DNA of 64,000 nt from Enterovirga aerilata (lineage in GTDB: Bacteria > Pseudomonadota > Alphaproteobacteria > Rhizobiales > Beijerinckiaceae), in assembly GCF_013044135.1 (NCBI RefSeq), contig NZ_JABEPP010000002.1, positions 124,001 through 188,000 of the forward strand. The letters run 5' to 3'. Made by a program: the position numbers and the translations under genes. The notes beneath the pieces were generated by a model. It was not told the DNA's origin. It saw only the letters and a program-made list of their open reading frames with translations, and made no database searches. Shown piece by piece: positions 47,960 to 59,464 of this stretch (positions within the stretch are counted from its first letter, which is position 1; each line of letters begins with the position of its first letter).

Positions 47960-49357
47960 GTGTCGATCAAGTATCATCCCAAACGGCGGCTCATCCTCCT
48001 GGCGTTGGCCGCGCTCGGCACGTCCGGGCCTGCCTCGGCGGAAACGCTGCTAAGCGCGCTCGCGCGAGCCTATTCGAGCAACCCGACGCTGGACGCCCAG
48101 CGTGCGGCCGTGCGCGCCACGGATGAGAACGTCCCGCGCGCGCTGTCCGGCTACCGTCCGAGCGTCTCGGCCAGCGGCACGGTCGGAGCGAGCTACCAGA
48201 CGGCGCGCACGGCAGGCGGCGCCGGCGGGGGATTGACCGACCTGAATCGGGGATTGTTTCCCGGTACGATCGGCTTGACCGTCCAGCAGAACCTGTTCAA
48301 CGGCTTCCGGACGGCGAACTCCGTCCGCCAGGCCGAATCGCAGGTGCTCGGCGCGCGCGAGTCCCTTCGCTCCACGGAGCAGACCACGCTCTTCAACGGC
48401 GCGCAGGCCTACATGAACGTCCTGCGCGACACGGCGATCCTCGATCTCCAGCGCAACAACGTGGAGGTTCTGGAGGAGCAGCTTCGCCAGACGCGGGACC
48501 GTTTCAACGTGGGCGAGGTGACGCGAACAGACGTCGCGCAGGCCGAGTCCCGGCTGGCGGCCGCGCGGTCGCAGGTGAGCGTGGCGGAGGGCAACCTCCA
48601 ATCCTCAATCGCCATCTACCGTCAGATCGTCGGGGTCGAGCCTCGTCAGCTCGCGCCGGGCCGCCCCGTCGACCGGCTGGTTCCGAGAACGCTCGCGGCG
48701 GCCGTGCAGATCGGCCTCGAGGAGCATCCGGCCGTCCTGTCCGCCCTGCACGCGGTGGACGTGGCCGAACTCCAGGTGAAGGTCACGGAGGGCGAGCTCG
48801 CGCCGACCGTGAACGTCGTCGGGCAGGTCAACCAGGCCTTCGAATCGTCCTTTCCGGGGGACCGGGCGACCAGCGCCACGATCGCTGGGCAGATCACGGT
48901 GCCGATCTATACGGGCGGCGAGGTCTATGCCCGCGTGCGGCAGGCCAAGGAGACGGCCGGCCAGCGCCGGATCGAGGCGGAGGCGACGCGCGATTCCGTC
49001 CGGGCGGCCGTGATCTCGTCCTGGGGCCAGCTCGAGGCCGCGAAGGCGAACGTGCAGGCCGCGCAGGCGCAGGTCGCCGCCGCCGAGGTGGCCCTCACGG
49101 GCGTCCGCGAGGAGGCGCGCGTCGGCCAGCGCACCACGCTCGACGTCCTCAACCAGCAGCAGGAGCTGCTGAACGCCCGCGTGAACCTGATCACGGCGCA
49201 GCGCGACCGCGTCGTCGCGTCCTTCTCGGTGGTGAACTCGATCGGCCGGCTCAGCGCCCAGTCGCTCGGCCTGAACACGGCCATCTACAGCGCCAAGCAG
49301 CATTTCGACCAGGTGAAGGATCTGCCCTGGGGTCTGCGCACCCCGGACGGCCGCTGA
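47960..49357 (+). CDS. tolC: TolC family outer membrane efflux protein
   Basis: A 465-residue outer-membrane channel for type I secretion and multidrug efflux. After a signal peptide (LILLALAALGTSGPASA), ETLLSALARAYSSNPTLDAQRAA begins the repeat-1 OEP domain; the second OEP repeat starts near residue 255. The conserved VGEVTRTDVAQAESRLAAARSQVS pattern and the motif RTTLDVLNQQQELLNARVNL are typical. The start is GTG 47960, chosen by signal-peptide position. The usual inner-membrane and adaptor partners are not adjacent. Confidence 0.93.
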   Translation: MSIKYHPKRRLILLALAALGTSGPASAETLLSALARAYSSNPTLDAQRAAVRATDENVPRALSGYRPSVSASGTVGASYQTARTAGGAGGGLTDLNRGLFPGTIGLTVQQNLFNGFRTANSVRQAESQVLGARESLRSTEQTTLFNGAQAYMNVLRDTAILDLQRNNVEVLEEQLRQTRDRFNVGEVTRTDVAQAESRLAAARSQVSVAEGNLQSSIAIYRQIVGVEPRQLAPGRPVDRLVPRTLAAAVQIGLEEHPAVLSALHAVDVAELQVKVTEGELAPTVNVVGQVNQAFESSFPGDRATSATIAGQITVPIYTGGEVYARVRQAKETAGQRRIEAEATRDSVRAAVISSWGQLEAAKANVQAAQAQVAAAEVALTGVREEARVGQRTTLDVLNQQQELLNARVNLITAQRDRVVASFSVVNSIGRLSAQSLGLNTAIYSAKQHFDQVKDLPWGLRTPDGR

Positions 49358-49473
49358 TCGATTCCGCTGTGGTCCGGAGCAGGGGCTGCTTGATCGTCCG
49401 ATTCGGCGCGGGGATATTGAGGAGGGTCGGCCGATGATTCCGCCGGCGGCCCTCACCTGAACTGGGCTGTTGG

Positions 49474-50082
49474 ATGAGTGCGGCGAGCGCGAAGACGCAA
49501 GAACCGTCGATGGAGGAAATCCTCGCATCGATCAGGCGCATCATCGCCGAGGATCAGGACGTCGCGAAGGAGCCCGAGCCGGCGCGTGGGGAAACCGGGC
49601 CAGCCGAGGACCCCGAAACCGATGACGTGCTGGAGCTCGCCGAGCCCGTAAGCCTCGCCGTTCCGCCGCCCGAGGCCGAGCCCGAGCCGCTCCCCGACCT
49701 CGATCTGGAGGTTCCCGAGATCGACTTCGCGGAGGAGGCACCCGCGCCGGAACCCGCCGCGCCGCCCCCGCCCGAGCCTCAGCCGGTCCGGCCGCTTGCG
49801 GCCGTCCTGCAGGCCGCCGCGCCGCCCCCTCCGTCGCCGCCGCCGGTCGAGGATGCGGCGATCACGGAGGCGCTCCTGTCCAGCGCCGCCGGCGCCTCCG
49901 TCGGGCAGGCGTTCCAGATGCTGTCGCACACGGTCCTGACGCAGAACGCGCGCACGCTCGAGGACCTCGTCAAGGACATGCTCAAGCCGATGCTGAAGAT
50001 GTGGCTCGACGACAACCTTCCGCCCCTGGTGGAACGCCTCGTCCGGGCCGAGATCGAGCGCGTCGCGCGCGGGCGCGGCTGA
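49474..50082 (+). CDS. popZ: polar organizing protein PopZ (DUF2497)
   Basis: A 202-residue protein with the PopZ architecture: N-terminal short helix EPSMEEILASIRRIIAED (residues 10-27; client-binding), a long acidic Pro/Glu-rich disordered spacer (about 28-125), and a C-terminal oligomerisation region ending LVKDMLKPMLKMWLDDNLPPLVERLVRAEIERV (key residues MLKPMLK, WLDDNLP). PopZ forms the polar microdomain that anchors ParB/origin and cell-cycle factors. Gene order popZ-valS matches Caulobacter. It lies 122 bases before valS. Confidence 0.93.
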   Translation: MSAASAKTQEPSMEEILASIRRIIAEDQDVAKEPEPARGETGPAEDPETDDVLELAEPVSLAVPPPEAEPEPLPDLDLEVPEIDFAEEAPAPEPAAPPPPEPQPVRPLAAVLQAAAPPPPSPPPVEDAAITEALLSSAAGASVGQAFQMLSHTVLTQNARTLEDLVKDMLKPMLKMWLDDNLPPLVERLVRAEIERVARGRG

Positions 50083-50203
50083 TCCGCGCCTCGGACCGCC
50101 CACCCCGCGGCCGGCCGCGGTTGACGAACCCGGCACAGGGCTCCAAAGCCCCCTGACGCCCCCTGGCTGCGCCCGGGGCCATCGGGATTGCACGCGCGAG
50201 ATC

Positions 50204-53035
50204 ATGGACAAGACGTTCGACCCCGCCGCCGTCGAAGCGCGCATCGCCCGGCGCTGGGAAGAGGCGGATGCATTCAAGGCCGGCCGGCCCGACCGGCAGG
50301 GTGCGGAGCCCTATTGCATCGTCATCCCGCCGCCGAACGTCACGGGCTCGCTCCATATGGGGCACGCCCTCAACAACACGCTCCAGGACGTTCTCTGCCG
50401 CTACCAGCGCATGCGGGGGCGCGACGTGCTGTGGCAGCCGGGCATGGACCATGCCGGCATCGCGACCCAGATGGTGGTCGAGCGCCGTCTGGCCGAGCAG
50501 AGGCAGCCCGACCGCCGCACGCTCGGACGCGAGGAATTCGTCCGCCGGGTCTGGGCCTGGAAGGAGGAGTCCGGCGGCACGATCGTGAGCCAGCTCAAGC
50601 GGCTCGGCGCCTCCTGCGACTGGTCGCGCCAGCGCTTCACCATGGACGAAGGCCTGTCGCGCGCCGTCCTGAAGGTCTTCGTCCAGCTCTACCGCGACGG
50701 CCTGATCTACAAGGACAAGCGTCTCGTGAACTGGGATCCGGCCTTCGGGACGGCGATCTCGGATCTCGAGGTGCAGCAGGTCGAGACCCGGGGCAGCCTG
50801 TGGTACATCCGCTATCCGATCGAGGGTGAGCCGGAACGCTTCATCACGGTCGCGACGACCCGTCCCGAGACGATGCTCGGGGACGTCGCCGTGGCGGTCC
50901 ATCCGGAGGACGAGCGCTTCTCGGACCTCGTCGGCAGGCGGGCCATCCTGCCGCTCGTCAGGCGGCCCATCCCGATCGTCGCCGACGACTACTCCGATCC
51001 CGAGAAGGGCACCGGCGCGGTCAAGATCACGCCGGCGCACGACTTCAACGACTTCGAGGTCGGCCGGCGCCACGACCTCAGGCCGATCAATGTCCTCGGG
51101 CCGGCGGCCGAGATACGCATCCTGGAGAGCGAGGGCTTCTGGGACGACCTCTCGCCCGAAGCGGCGGAGCAAGCCCAGCTCAACCTCGCCCATCTCGAGG
51201 GCGAGAGCCGCGAGGCCGCCCGGAAGAGCATCGTGGCGATGCTGGAGGCGCAGGGTTTCCTGGAAAAGGTCGAGCCGCACACGCATGCCGTGCCGCATGG
51301 GGACCGCTCCGGCGTCGTCATCGAGCCCTATCTGACCGATCAGTGGTTCGTGAACGTGAAGCCGCTCGCCGAGCGGGCGCTCGCCGCCGTCCGCTCCGGC
51401 GAGACGCGCTTCGTGCCGGAGAACTGGGAGAAGACATTCTTCCAGTGGCTGGAGAACATCGAGCCCTGGTGCATCTCGCGCCAGCTCTGGTGGGGCCACC
51501 AGATCCCGGCCTGGTACGGCCCGGACGGCCACGTCTATGTCGCTGAGACGGAGGAGGAGGCGCTCGCCGCGGCGCTCGCGCGGGACGTCGTCGAGGGGTC
51601 CCTCACCGAAGAGGAGGGCGCGGCGATCGCGTCCGACCCGGAGCGCGCCGCCGGTTATCTGACGCGGGAGGAGGATGTCCTCGACACCTGGTTCTCCTCC
51701 GCGCTCTGGCCTTTCTCGACGCTCGGCTGGCCGGAGGAGACGCCGGAGCTCGCGCGCTACTATCCGACCAACACGCTGGTCACCGGCTTCGACATCATCT
51801 TCTTCTGGGTCGCCCGGATGATGATGACGGGCCTCTACTGCATGGACCGCGTGCCGTTCGACACGGTCTATATCCACGCTCTCGTCCGCGACGAGCGCGG
51901 GGCGAAGATGTCGAAGTCGAAGGGCAACGTCATCGATCCGCTCGAGCTGATCGACAAGTACGGCGCGGACGCGCTCCGCTTCACCCTCGCGGCGATGGCG
52001 GCGCAGGGGCGGGACATCAAGCTCTCCCTGCAGCGGGTGGAGGGATACCGCAACTTCGCGACCAAGATCTGGAACGCGGCCCGCTTCGCCGAGATGAACG
52101 GCTGCGTCCCGGTGCGCGGGTTCGATCCCGCTGCCGTCCGACTGCCGTTGAACCGCTGGGTCCTGGGCGAGGCGGCGAGCGCGGTCGCGGCGGTGACGGC
52201 GGCGATCGACGAGTACCGCTTCAACGACGGCGCGGGCGCAGCCTATCGCTTCGTTTGGAACACCTTCTGCGACTGGCATCTGGAACTCGCAAAGCCCGTC
52301 CTCCAGGGCGCGGACGGGCCGGAGAAGGACGAGACCCGGGCGACGATCGCCCATGTGTTCGAGCTGATCCTCAAGACGCTCCATCCCTTCATGCCCTTCC
52401 TGACGGAGGAGCTTTGGTCCGTGCGCTCCGCGGACGCGCTGGGGGCCTCGCTCGAGCTGCTCGAGGAGGGGCGTGGCGGCGCCGCGAGCCCGGCCGTGGG
52501 GGGAGGGGTGCTCGCGCTCGCAGCCTGGCCAGAGGCTCGGGACCTTGCGGATCCGGCGGCGGAGGCCGAGATCGGCTGGGTCGTCGACCTCGTCTCCGAG
52601 ATCCGCTCCGTCCGTTCCGAGATGGGCGTGCCCGCCGGCGCTCAGGTTCCGCTCGTTCTCCTCTCGCCGTCGCCCGCGACGCGTTCGCGCGTCGAGGCCT
52701 GGGGCGAGACGATTCGCCGGCTCGCCCGCGTCTCCGCCATCTCTGCCGCCGATGTCGCGCCCGAGCAGTCTCTGCAGCTCATCGTGCGCGGCGAGGTCGC
52801 GGCGCTCCCGCTCGCCGGCATCGTCGACATCGCGGCGGAGGTCGCGCGGCTCACGAAGGAGCGCGGCAAGCTCGACGGCGAGATCGGCAAGATCGACGCC
52901 AAGCTCGGCAATCCCGACTTCCTGGCCCGGGCGCCCGAGGAGGTCGTGGAGGAGCAGCGCGAGCGCCGCGCGGAAGCCGAGGCCCGGCGCGCGAAGATCG
53001 ACGAGGCGCTTGCCCGCCTGAGGACGCCGACGTGA
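50204..53035 (+). CDS. valS: valyl-tRNA synthetase
   Basis: A 943-residue class-I aminoacyl-tRNA synthetase that charges tRNA-Val and edits threonine. The HIGH motif is [17 protein letters not shown] (about residues 43-60), the editing (CP1) domain spans about 190-400, and the KMSKS loop is [13 protein letters not shown] (about 567-580). The C-terminal coiled coil (last 70 residues, [20 protein letters not shown]) binds the tRNA. The stop overlaps the kdsA start (GTGA), so kdsA is translationally coupled. Confidence 0.98.
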   Translation: MDKTFDPAAVEARIARRWEEADAFKAGRPDRQGAEPYCIVIPPPNVTGSLHMGHALNNTLQDVLCRYQRMRGRDVLWQPGMDHAGIATQMVVERRLAEQRQPDRRTLGREEFVRRVWAWKEESGGTIVSQLKRLGASCDWSRQRFTMDEGLSRAVLKVFVQLYRDGLIYKDKRLVNWDPAFGTAISDLEVQQVETRGSLWYIRYPIEGEPERFITVATTRPETMLGDVAVAVHPEDERFSDLVGRRAILPLVRRPIPIVADDYSDPEKGTGAVKITPAHDFNDFEVGRRHDLRPINVLGPAAEIRILESEGFWDDLSPEAAEQAQLNLAHLEGESREAARKSIVAMLEAQGFLEKVEPHTHAVPHGDRSGVVIEPYLTDQWFVNVKPLAERALAAVRSGETRFVPENWEKTFFQWLENIEPWCISRQLWWGHQIPAWYGPDGHVYVAETEEEALAAALARDVVEGSLTEEEGAAIASDPERAAGYLTREEDVLDTWFSSALWPFSTLGWPEETPELARYYPTNTLVTGFDIIFFWVARMMMTGLYCMDRVPFDTVYIHALVRDERGAKMSKSKGNVIDPLELIDKYGADALRFTLAAMAAQGRDIKLSLQRVEGYRNFATKIWNAARFAEMNGCVPVRGFDPAAVRLPLNRWVLGEAASAVAAVTAAIDEYRFNDGAGAAYRFVWNTFCDWHLELAKPVLQGADGPEKDETRATIAHVFELILKTLHPFMPFLTEELWSVRSADALGASLELLEEGRGGAASPAVGGGVLALAAWPEARDLADPAAEAEIGWVVDLVSEIRSVRSEMGVPAGAQVPLVLLSPSPATRSRVEAWGETIRRLARVSAISAADVAPEQSLQLIVRGEVAALPLAGIVDIAAEVARLTKERGKLDGEIGKIDAKLGNPDFLARAPEEVVEEQRERRAEAEARRAKIDEALARLRTPT

Positions 53036-53895
53036 CCGGCGCCGCCCCGATCGTGGCGGCGGGGCCGGTCCGGTTCGGCAACGGCCTGCCGCTCGCGCTC
53101 ATCGCCGGGCCCTGCCAGATGGAGAGCCGGGACCACGCCCTGGAGATCGCCTCCGCCCTCAAGGAGATGGCGGAGGATCTCGGGATCGGGCTCGTCTACA
53201 AGTCCTCCTTCGACAAGGCGAACCGCACCTCGGCTTCGAGCGCGCGGGGCATCGGACTTGCGCCGGCCATGGAGGTGTTCGCGCAGATCAAGGAGCGGCT
53301 CGGGCTCCCGGTCACGACGGATGTGCACGAAGCCGAGCAATGCGCCCCCGTCGCCGAGGTCGCCGACATCCTGCAGATCCCGGCCTTCCTGTGCCGGCAG
53401 ACGGACCTGCTCGTCGCGGCCGCCCGGACCGGCCGCGTGGTGAACGTCAAGAAGGGCCAGTTCCTCGCACCCTGGGACATGGCGAACGTGGCCGCCAAGG
53501 TAACGAGCTCGGGCAACCCCAACGTGTTGGTGACCGAGCGCGGCGCCTCGTTCGGCTACAACACCCTCGTGTCCGACCTGCGCTCGCTGCCGATCATGGC
53601 CGAGACGACGGGCGCGCCGGTCATCTTCGACGCGACCCATTCGGTGCAGCAGCCCGGCGGCAAGGGGACCAGCTCTGGCGGCGAGCGCCGCTTCGTCCCG
53701 GTTCTCGCCCGCGCGGCGGTCGCGGTCGGGGTCGCCGGGCTCTTCATCGAGACGCATCAGGACCCCGACAAGGCGCCCTCCGACGGCCCGAACATGGTGC
53801 CCTTGCGGGACATGCCTGCCCTGCTCGCCGAGCTGAAGGCCTTCGACGAGCTCGCCAAGAGGCACCGATCCTCCTCGGGCTTGGCCGCACGGTGA
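53032..53895 (+). CDS. kdsA: 3-deoxy-8-phosphooctulonate synthase
   Basis: A 287-residue TIM-barrel aldolase making KDO-8-phosphate from arabinose 5-phosphate and PEP, for lipopolysaccharide inner core. Recognised by [43 protein letters not shown] and [15 protein letters not shown] start at 53032 overlapping the valS stop. The C-terminus ([15 protein letters not shown]) overlaps the next gene by GTGA. Members in this group belong to the metal-independent or metal-dependent class; the cysteine in AGPCQME is expected in metal-dependent forms. Confidence 0.95.
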   Translation: MTGAAPIVAAGPVRFGNGLPLALIAGPCQMESRDHALEIASALKEMAEDLGIGLVYKSSFDKANRTSASSARGIGLAPAMEVFAQIKERLGLPVTTDVHEAEQCAPVAEVADILQIPAFLCRQTDLLVAAARTGRVVNVKKGQFLAPWDMANVAAKVTSSGNPNVLVTERGASFGYNTLVSDLRSLPIMAETTGAPVIFDATHSVQQPGGKGTSSGGERRFVPVLARAAVAVGVAGLFIETHQDPDKAPSDGPNMVPLRDMPALLAELKAFDELAKRHRSSSGLAAR

Positions 53896-55082
53896 GCCAC
53901 GGCTCGGACGACGGGGCGGAGACGCGCCGGCTCCTCTTCGTCCTGTCGCTCTCGGGTTTCGCGTCGACCTTCGCGATGCGCTTCGTCGACCCGATGGTCG
54001 GCGAGATCTCCCGCGATCTCGCCCGGCCGGCGCACGACGTCGCCCTCCTCGCGAGCGCCTTCGCGCTGCCCTACGCGCTCGTCCAGCCGATCCTCGGACC
54101 CGTCGGGGACGCGCTCGGCAAGGAGCGCATCATCAAGATCTGCCTCCTGGTGCTGGCGGTGTCGCTCGGCCTCGCGAGCCTGATGCCCGATCTCGACACG
54201 CTGCTCGCCCTGCGGATCCTGTCGGGCGCGGCCGGAGGCGGCATCATCCCGCTCGTCCTCGCGGCGATCGGGGACAGGGTGCCGATGGCGGAGCGGCAGG
54301 TCGCGATCAGCCGCTTCCTCCTGTTCTCGATCAGCGGCCAGCTCCTCGGGGGGTCGCTGTCCGGGGTGCTGACGGCGGCCATCGGCTGGCGGGGCGTCTT
54401 CGCGCTCGCCGGCTTCCTCGGTGCGGCCGCAACCGTGGCGGCCTTTGTCGGCCTGCGCCATGCCCGCCCCGCTTCGGGCACGTTCAGTGTGCGGGTCGCA
54501 GTCCGGCGATACGGGGCGATCCTCGCCATGCCGCGGGCGCGCGCCCTCTTCGCCTTCGTCTTCGTCGAGGGTGGGATCATCTTCGGCGTGCAGCCCTATC
54601 TGGCCCCGCTCCTCGATGAGCGGGGGCTCGGCGGCGCGCCGGAAGCGGGGATCATGATCGCCTGCTTCGCGGCGGGCGGCATGCTCTATACGCTCTCGGT
54701 ACGGGCGCTCCTTCGGGTTCTCGGGGTCCGGCGCATGCTGATGACGGCGGGCGCGTTCGGGGCCGGCCCCTTCCTGGTGATCGCCGCCGGGCCGGGCTGG
54801 CCCCTCCAGGCCGCGGCGATGCTGCTGCTCGGCGTCGGCTTCTACATGCTGCACAACAGCTACCAGACGCAGGTGACCGAGCTCACGGCCGAGGCGCGGG
54901 CATCCGCGGTCTCGCTCCATGCCTTCAGCTACTTCACCGGACAGGCGATCGGTGCGCCCGTGATCGGGGCCGGGCTCGTCGCCGCCGGCGTGATGCCGAC
55001 GCTGGCGGCGGCGGCCTGCGGCGTCCTCGCTCTCGGGATCGTCTCGGCCGCGGTGCTGTTCCCCCGTCAGCGCGCCCTGTAG
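53892..55082 (+). CDS. MFS transporter
   Basis: A 396-residue, 12-helix major facilitator transporter. Motif A is [13 protein letters not shown] after helix 2 (about residues 61-73). The first half has [18 protein letters not shown] and the helix-5 glycine-rich motif [20 protein letters not shown]. The substrate is unknown; sugars, drugs or siderophores are all possible. The GTG start overlaps the kdsA stop, giving a three-gene coupled set with valS and kdsA, though a functional link is not obvious. The 3' end overlaps queF by 16 bases. Confidence 0.88.
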   Translation: MSHGSDDGAETRRLLFVLSLSGFASTFAMRFVDPMVGEISRDLARPAHDVALLASAFALPYALVQPILGPVGDALGKERIIKICLLVLAVSLGLASLMPDLDTLLALRILSGAAGGGIIPLVLAAIGDRVPMAERQVAISRFLLFSISGQLLGGSLSGVLTAAIGWRGVFALAGFLGAAATVAAFVGLRHARPASGTFSVRVAVRRYGAILAMPRARALFAFVFVEGGIIFGVQPYLAPLLDERGLGGAPEAGIMIACFAAGGMLYTLSVRALLRVLGVRRMLMTAGAFGAGPFLVIAAGPGWPLQAAAMLLLGVGFYMLHNSYQTQVTELTAEARASAVSLHAFSYFTGQAIGAPVIGAGLVAAGVMPTLAAAACGVLALGIVSAAVLFPRQRAL

Positions 55083-55528
55083 GCCGGCACGCCCTGGTCC
55101 GGCAGCCACACCCCCTGGCGAGGCTCGCCGGTCTGCCAGAACACGTCGATCGGGATGCCCCCGCGCGGATACCAGTAGCCGCCGATCCTGAGCCAGCGCG
55201 GCTCGAGCAGTGCGACGAGCCTCTTGCCGATCTTGACGGTGCAATCCTCGTGGAACGCCCCCTCGTTGCGGAAGCTCGTGAGATAGAGCTTCAGCGACTT
55301 CGATTCCACGAGCCAGCGATCCGGCACGTAGTCGATCACGAGCGTTGCGAAGTCTGGCTGTCCGGTCACCGGGCAGAGGGAGGTGAATTCCGGCACCGTG
55401 AACCGCGCGAGGTAATCCGTGTCGGGATGCGGGTTCGGCACCCGGTCGAGCCGCGCCTCCTCGGGCGAGCGGGGCAGGGGGGTCGGCTGGCCGAGCTGGA
55501 GGCCCGCCCGGGAAAGGTCGTCGGTCAT
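55067..55528 (-). CDS. queF: NADPH-dependent 7-cyano-7-deazaguanine reductase
   Basis: A 153-residue type-I QueF that reduces preQ0 to preQ1 in queuosine biosynthesis, a tRNA modification. The catalytic Cys52 is in [14 protein letters not shown], with the conserved [16 protein letters not shown] (substrate binding) and FHEDC motifs. Length fits the unimodular subfamily. It is convergent with the MFS gene, overlapping its last 16 bases (55067-55082), and divergent from eno. Confidence 0.95.
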   Translation of the reverse strand: MTDDLSRAGLQLGQPTPLPRSPEEARLDRVPNPHPDTDYLARFTVPEFTSLCPVTGQPDFATLVIDYVPDRWLVESKSLKLYLTSFRNEGAFHEDCTVKIGKRLVALLEPRWLRIGGYWYPRGGIPIDVFWQTGEPRQGVWLPDQGVPAYRAR

Positions 55529-55650
55529 CTGTCTGTCGCGCAGGGAAGCTCGGTTCCAGATAGCCCCATTCGCTTGCCCGGTCAGCGCTTTCGGTCAATA
55601 AGCCGCGGGCATTCCGGCCCCGCGCTTGCCGGCCGTTCCCTCTGGAGTAG

Positions 55651-56946
<1,296 letters not shown>

Positions 56947-56975
56947 GGAGTGCCGAGCGGCACGGGAGTTGATAG

Positions 56976-56996
56976 GTCGGCTGCGATGCCGACTTT
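56976..56996 (+). terminator. possible weak terminator of eno
   Basis: GTCGGC, loop TGCGAT, GCCGAC (6 pairs) followed by TTT, 29 bases after the eno stop and 12 before the DMT gene. Short stem, weak T-run. Confidence 0.35.
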
Positions 56997-57008
56997 CTCC
57001 ATCCTTTC

Positions 57009-57899
57009 GTGAGCCCGCGCCTCGCCGTCCTCGCCATCCTGGGCGCGATGGTCATCTTCGGCGCGAACTTCGCGGTCACGCGACTGGGCACGCAATACGG
57101 CCTGACACCCGGCGATCTCGCGGCGGCAAGGTTCGGGGTGGCCGGGCTCCTGCTGCTGCCGGTCTTCGTCCGGCACGACGCGGTCACCTGCGCGGGGCTA
57201 GGCTGGCGTCGCGGCATCCTCCTGGCCGTGACCGGCGGGGTGGTGATGACGCTCTGCATGAATACCGGCCTCAAGCTCGCCCCAGCCGTCCATGGCGCGG
57301 CGCTCGGCCCGGGCACGGTGACGACGGTCGGCGTCCTCTACGGTGTCTTCGCCGCGCGCGGGATGCCGCCCTTCCTCACGGTCCTGGGTCTCGTGACGAT
57401 CCTCGCCGGCCTTGCGACCATCGCGATCGCGGGCTCGTCGGCGGGCGGAAGCAATGTCCTCCTCGGCGACCTCCTGTTCTTCACCACGGGCCTGCTCTGG
57501 GGTTTCTACCCCATCCTGCTGCACCGCTGGCGGATCGGCCCGATCGTGTCCGCCGCCGTCGTCGCGGTGCTTTCCCTCGTGTACCTGCCGGTCTGGCTTG
57601 CAGGCAGCGTGTCGCACCTTGCGGCCGTGCCGCTCTGGATGATCATCCTCCAGTGCTTCTACCAGGGCGTGCTGAACAGCATCGTCGGCCTCTGGTTGTG
57701 GGGCCATGCCGTCAGGACGCTGGGAGCCTCCCGCACGCAGCTCTTTCCGCCGCTCATTCCGGTGCTCGGGGCGCTCTTCGCGATCCCGGTCCTCGGCGAG
57801 GTGCCGGGCCCGGCTCAGTGGCTGGGCCTCGTCCTGATCGTGGGCGGGATCGTCGCGTCCCTGTTCGGGATGCGGCTTCGGCGGCCTGCCGAACACTGA
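57009..57899 (+). CDS. EamA/DMT family transporter
   Basis: A 296-residue inner-membrane protein with ten predicted helices in two EamA repeats (about residues 5-135 and 148-285). The first repeat starts LAVLAILGAMVIFGANFAVTR; the second LLGDLLFFTTGLLWGFYPILL. Such proteins export amino acids, nucleosides or other small metabolites; no substrate can be assigned. GTG start at 57009. It lies just after eno, separated by a weak hairpin. Confidence 0.88.
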   Translation: MSPRLAVLAILGAMVIFGANFAVTRLGTQYGLTPGDLAAARFGVAGLLLLPVFVRHDAVTCAGLGWRRGILLAVTGGVVMTLCMNTGLKLAPAVHGAALGPGTVTTVGVLYGVFAARGMPPFLTVLGLVTILAGLATIAIAGSSAGGSNVLLGDLLFFTTGLLWGFYPILLHRWRIGPIVSAAVVAVLSLVYLPVWLAGSVSHLAAVPLWMIILQCFYQGVLNSIVGLWLWGHAVRTLGASRTQLFPPLIPVLGALFAIPVLGEVPGPAQWLGLVLIVGGIVASLFGMRLRRPAEH

Positions 57900-57987
57900 G
57901 CTGCGCAGCTGTGCCCGCCGGATCGCTCCGGAGTGGCCGGGCGGTTGCTCAACGCCGCCTTAACCATGGCCGGGCGATGCTCGGGCC

Positions 57988-58314
57988 ATGGTCGTTCGCC
58001 GACGATTCCGTGCTTTCCTCATCCCGCTCGCGCTGTACGCGGTCGCGGCGGCGGCGGTCGGCTACTTCGTCCACAACGCCCAGGTGGGCAATCGCGGCCT
58101 GGCGGCCAAGCGGGCGCTCAAGACGCAGGTCTTCGAGCTGCGCGGAGAGCTCGAAGCCGTGCAGGCCGAGCATGCCGCCTGGGACCGCCGGCTGGCGCTG
58201 CTGCGTTCCGACCAGGTCGATCGCGATCTCCTGGAGGAGCGCGCGCGTGTGATGCTGGGCCGCGTGCACAGGAACGACCTCGTGATCGTGCAGCCGCTCT
58301 CCGCGGAACCTTGA
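57988..58314 (+). CDS. ftsB: FtsB/DivIC family septum formation initiator
   Basis: A 108-residue bitopic protein: one helix (about residues 10-30, FLIPLALYAVAAAAVGYFV) then a periplasmic coiled coil (AKRALKTQVFELRGELEAVQAEHAAWDRRLALL) and the conserved RDLLEERARVMLGRVHRNDLVI end, which includes the Pfam DivIC pattern. FtsB links FtsL and FtsQ in the divisome. Its location directly before pdhA is typical for Hyphomicrobiales (67 bases). Confidence 0.9.
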   Translation: MVVRRRFRAFLIPLALYAVAAAAVGYFVHNAQVGNRGLAAKRALKTQVFELRGELEAVQAEHAAWDRRLALLRSDQVDRDLLEERARVMLGRVHRNDLVIVQPLSAEP

Positions 58315-58380
58315 CGGGCATACTCGATTTCGGCCTCCGAGTGGTCTACCGTCGCCGCAAGATCCGTCGGAGGAACCTGG

Positions 58381-59421
58381 ATGGCAGTCGCAGCGCGTAA
58401 GCAGAGCCGCGCGGCCTCGAATGCGACCGAGGCCGAGGGACAGGGCGAGCTGCCGGAGCTGAACAAGGACCAGGAGCTCGAAGCGTACCGCCTCATGCTG
58501 CTGATCCGCCGCTTCGAGGAGAAGGCGGGCCAGATGTACGGCATGGGCCTGATCGGCGGGTTCTGCCACCTCTATATCGGCCAGGAAGCGGTCGTCGTCG
58601 GGATGCAGATGGCCGCCAAGGAGGGCGACCAGGTCATCACCGGGTATCGCGACCACGGGCACATGCTCGCCTGCGGGATGGATGCGCGCGGCGTGATGGC
58701 CGAGCTCACCGGCCGCCGTGGAGGCTACTCCAAGGGGAAGGGCGGCTCGATGCACATGTTCTCCAAGGAAAAGCACTTCTATGGCGGCCACGGCATCGTG
58801 GGCGCGCAGGTTTCGCTCGGCACGGGCCTCGGCTTCGCCAACTGGTACCGCGAGGACGGCCGCGTCTCCCTGACCTATTTCGGGGACGGGGCGGCGAACC
58901 AGGGGCAGGTCTACGAGAGCTTCAACATGGCGGAGCTGTGGAAGCTTCCGGTCGTCTACGTCATTGAGAACAACCGCTATGCCATGGGCACATCCGTGTC
59001 CCGGGCCTCCGCGCAGACCGATTTCTCCAAGCGCGGCGTGTCCTTCAACATCCCGGGCGAGCAGGTGGACGGGATGGACGTCCGCGCGGTCTATGCAGCC
59101 GGGCGGCGGGCCATCGACTTCGCGCGCTCGGGCCAGGGTCCCTACATCCTCGAGATGCAGACCTACCGCTATCGCGGCCATTCGATGTCTGACCCGGCGA
59201 AGTACCGGTCGAAGGACGAGGTCTCGCGGATGCGCGAGGAGCATGATCCGATCGAGATGGTGCGCCGCCGCCTGATCGAGCGGCACAAGATCGGCGAGGA
59301 CGAGCTCAAGACGCTGGACGGGAGGGTCCGTGAGATCGTGAACGACGCCGCCGAGTTCGCCACTCACGATCCCGAGCCCGACGTATCCGAGCTTTGGACG
59401 GACGTGCTCCGCGAGGCCTGA
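58381..59421 (+). CDS. pdhA: pyruvate dehydrogenase E1 component, alpha subunit
   Basis: A 346-residue thiamine-diphosphate subunit of the E1 heterotetramer, which decarboxylates pyruvate. Motifs: [18 protein letters not shown], the TPP-binding [17 protein letters not shown] (GDG-x~25-NN, ending [11 protein letters not shown]), and the phosphorylation-loop-like [16 protein letters not shown]. The polar N-terminus of 30 residues is normal. It opens the pdhA-pdhB-DUF5076-Uma2-pdhC run. Confidence 0.97.
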   Translation: MAVAARKQSRAASNATEAEGQGELPELNKDQELEAYRLMLLIRRFEEKAGQMYGMGLIGGFCHLYIGQEAVVVGMQMAAKEGDQVITGYRDHGHMLACGMDARGVMAELTGRRGGYSKGKGGSMHMFSKEKHFYGGHGIVGAQVSLGTGLGFANWYREDGRVSLTYFGDGAANQGQVYESFNMAELWKLPVVYVIENNRYAMGTSVSRASAQTDFSKRGVSFNIPGEQVDGMDVRAVYAAGRRAIDFARSGQGPYILEMQTYRYRGHSMSDPAKYRSKDEVSRMREEHDPIEMVRRRLIERHKIGEDELKTLDGRVREIVNDAAEFATHDPEPDVSELWTDVLREA

Positions 59422-59464
59422 TCGCCGTCCGCGCCGCCCTGCCCGTCGAACGAACAGAGCACCC

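Noticed and set aside
49982-52384. 800-codon frame antisense to valS
   Set aside because: Same reason: shadow of a complete, motif-rich valS.
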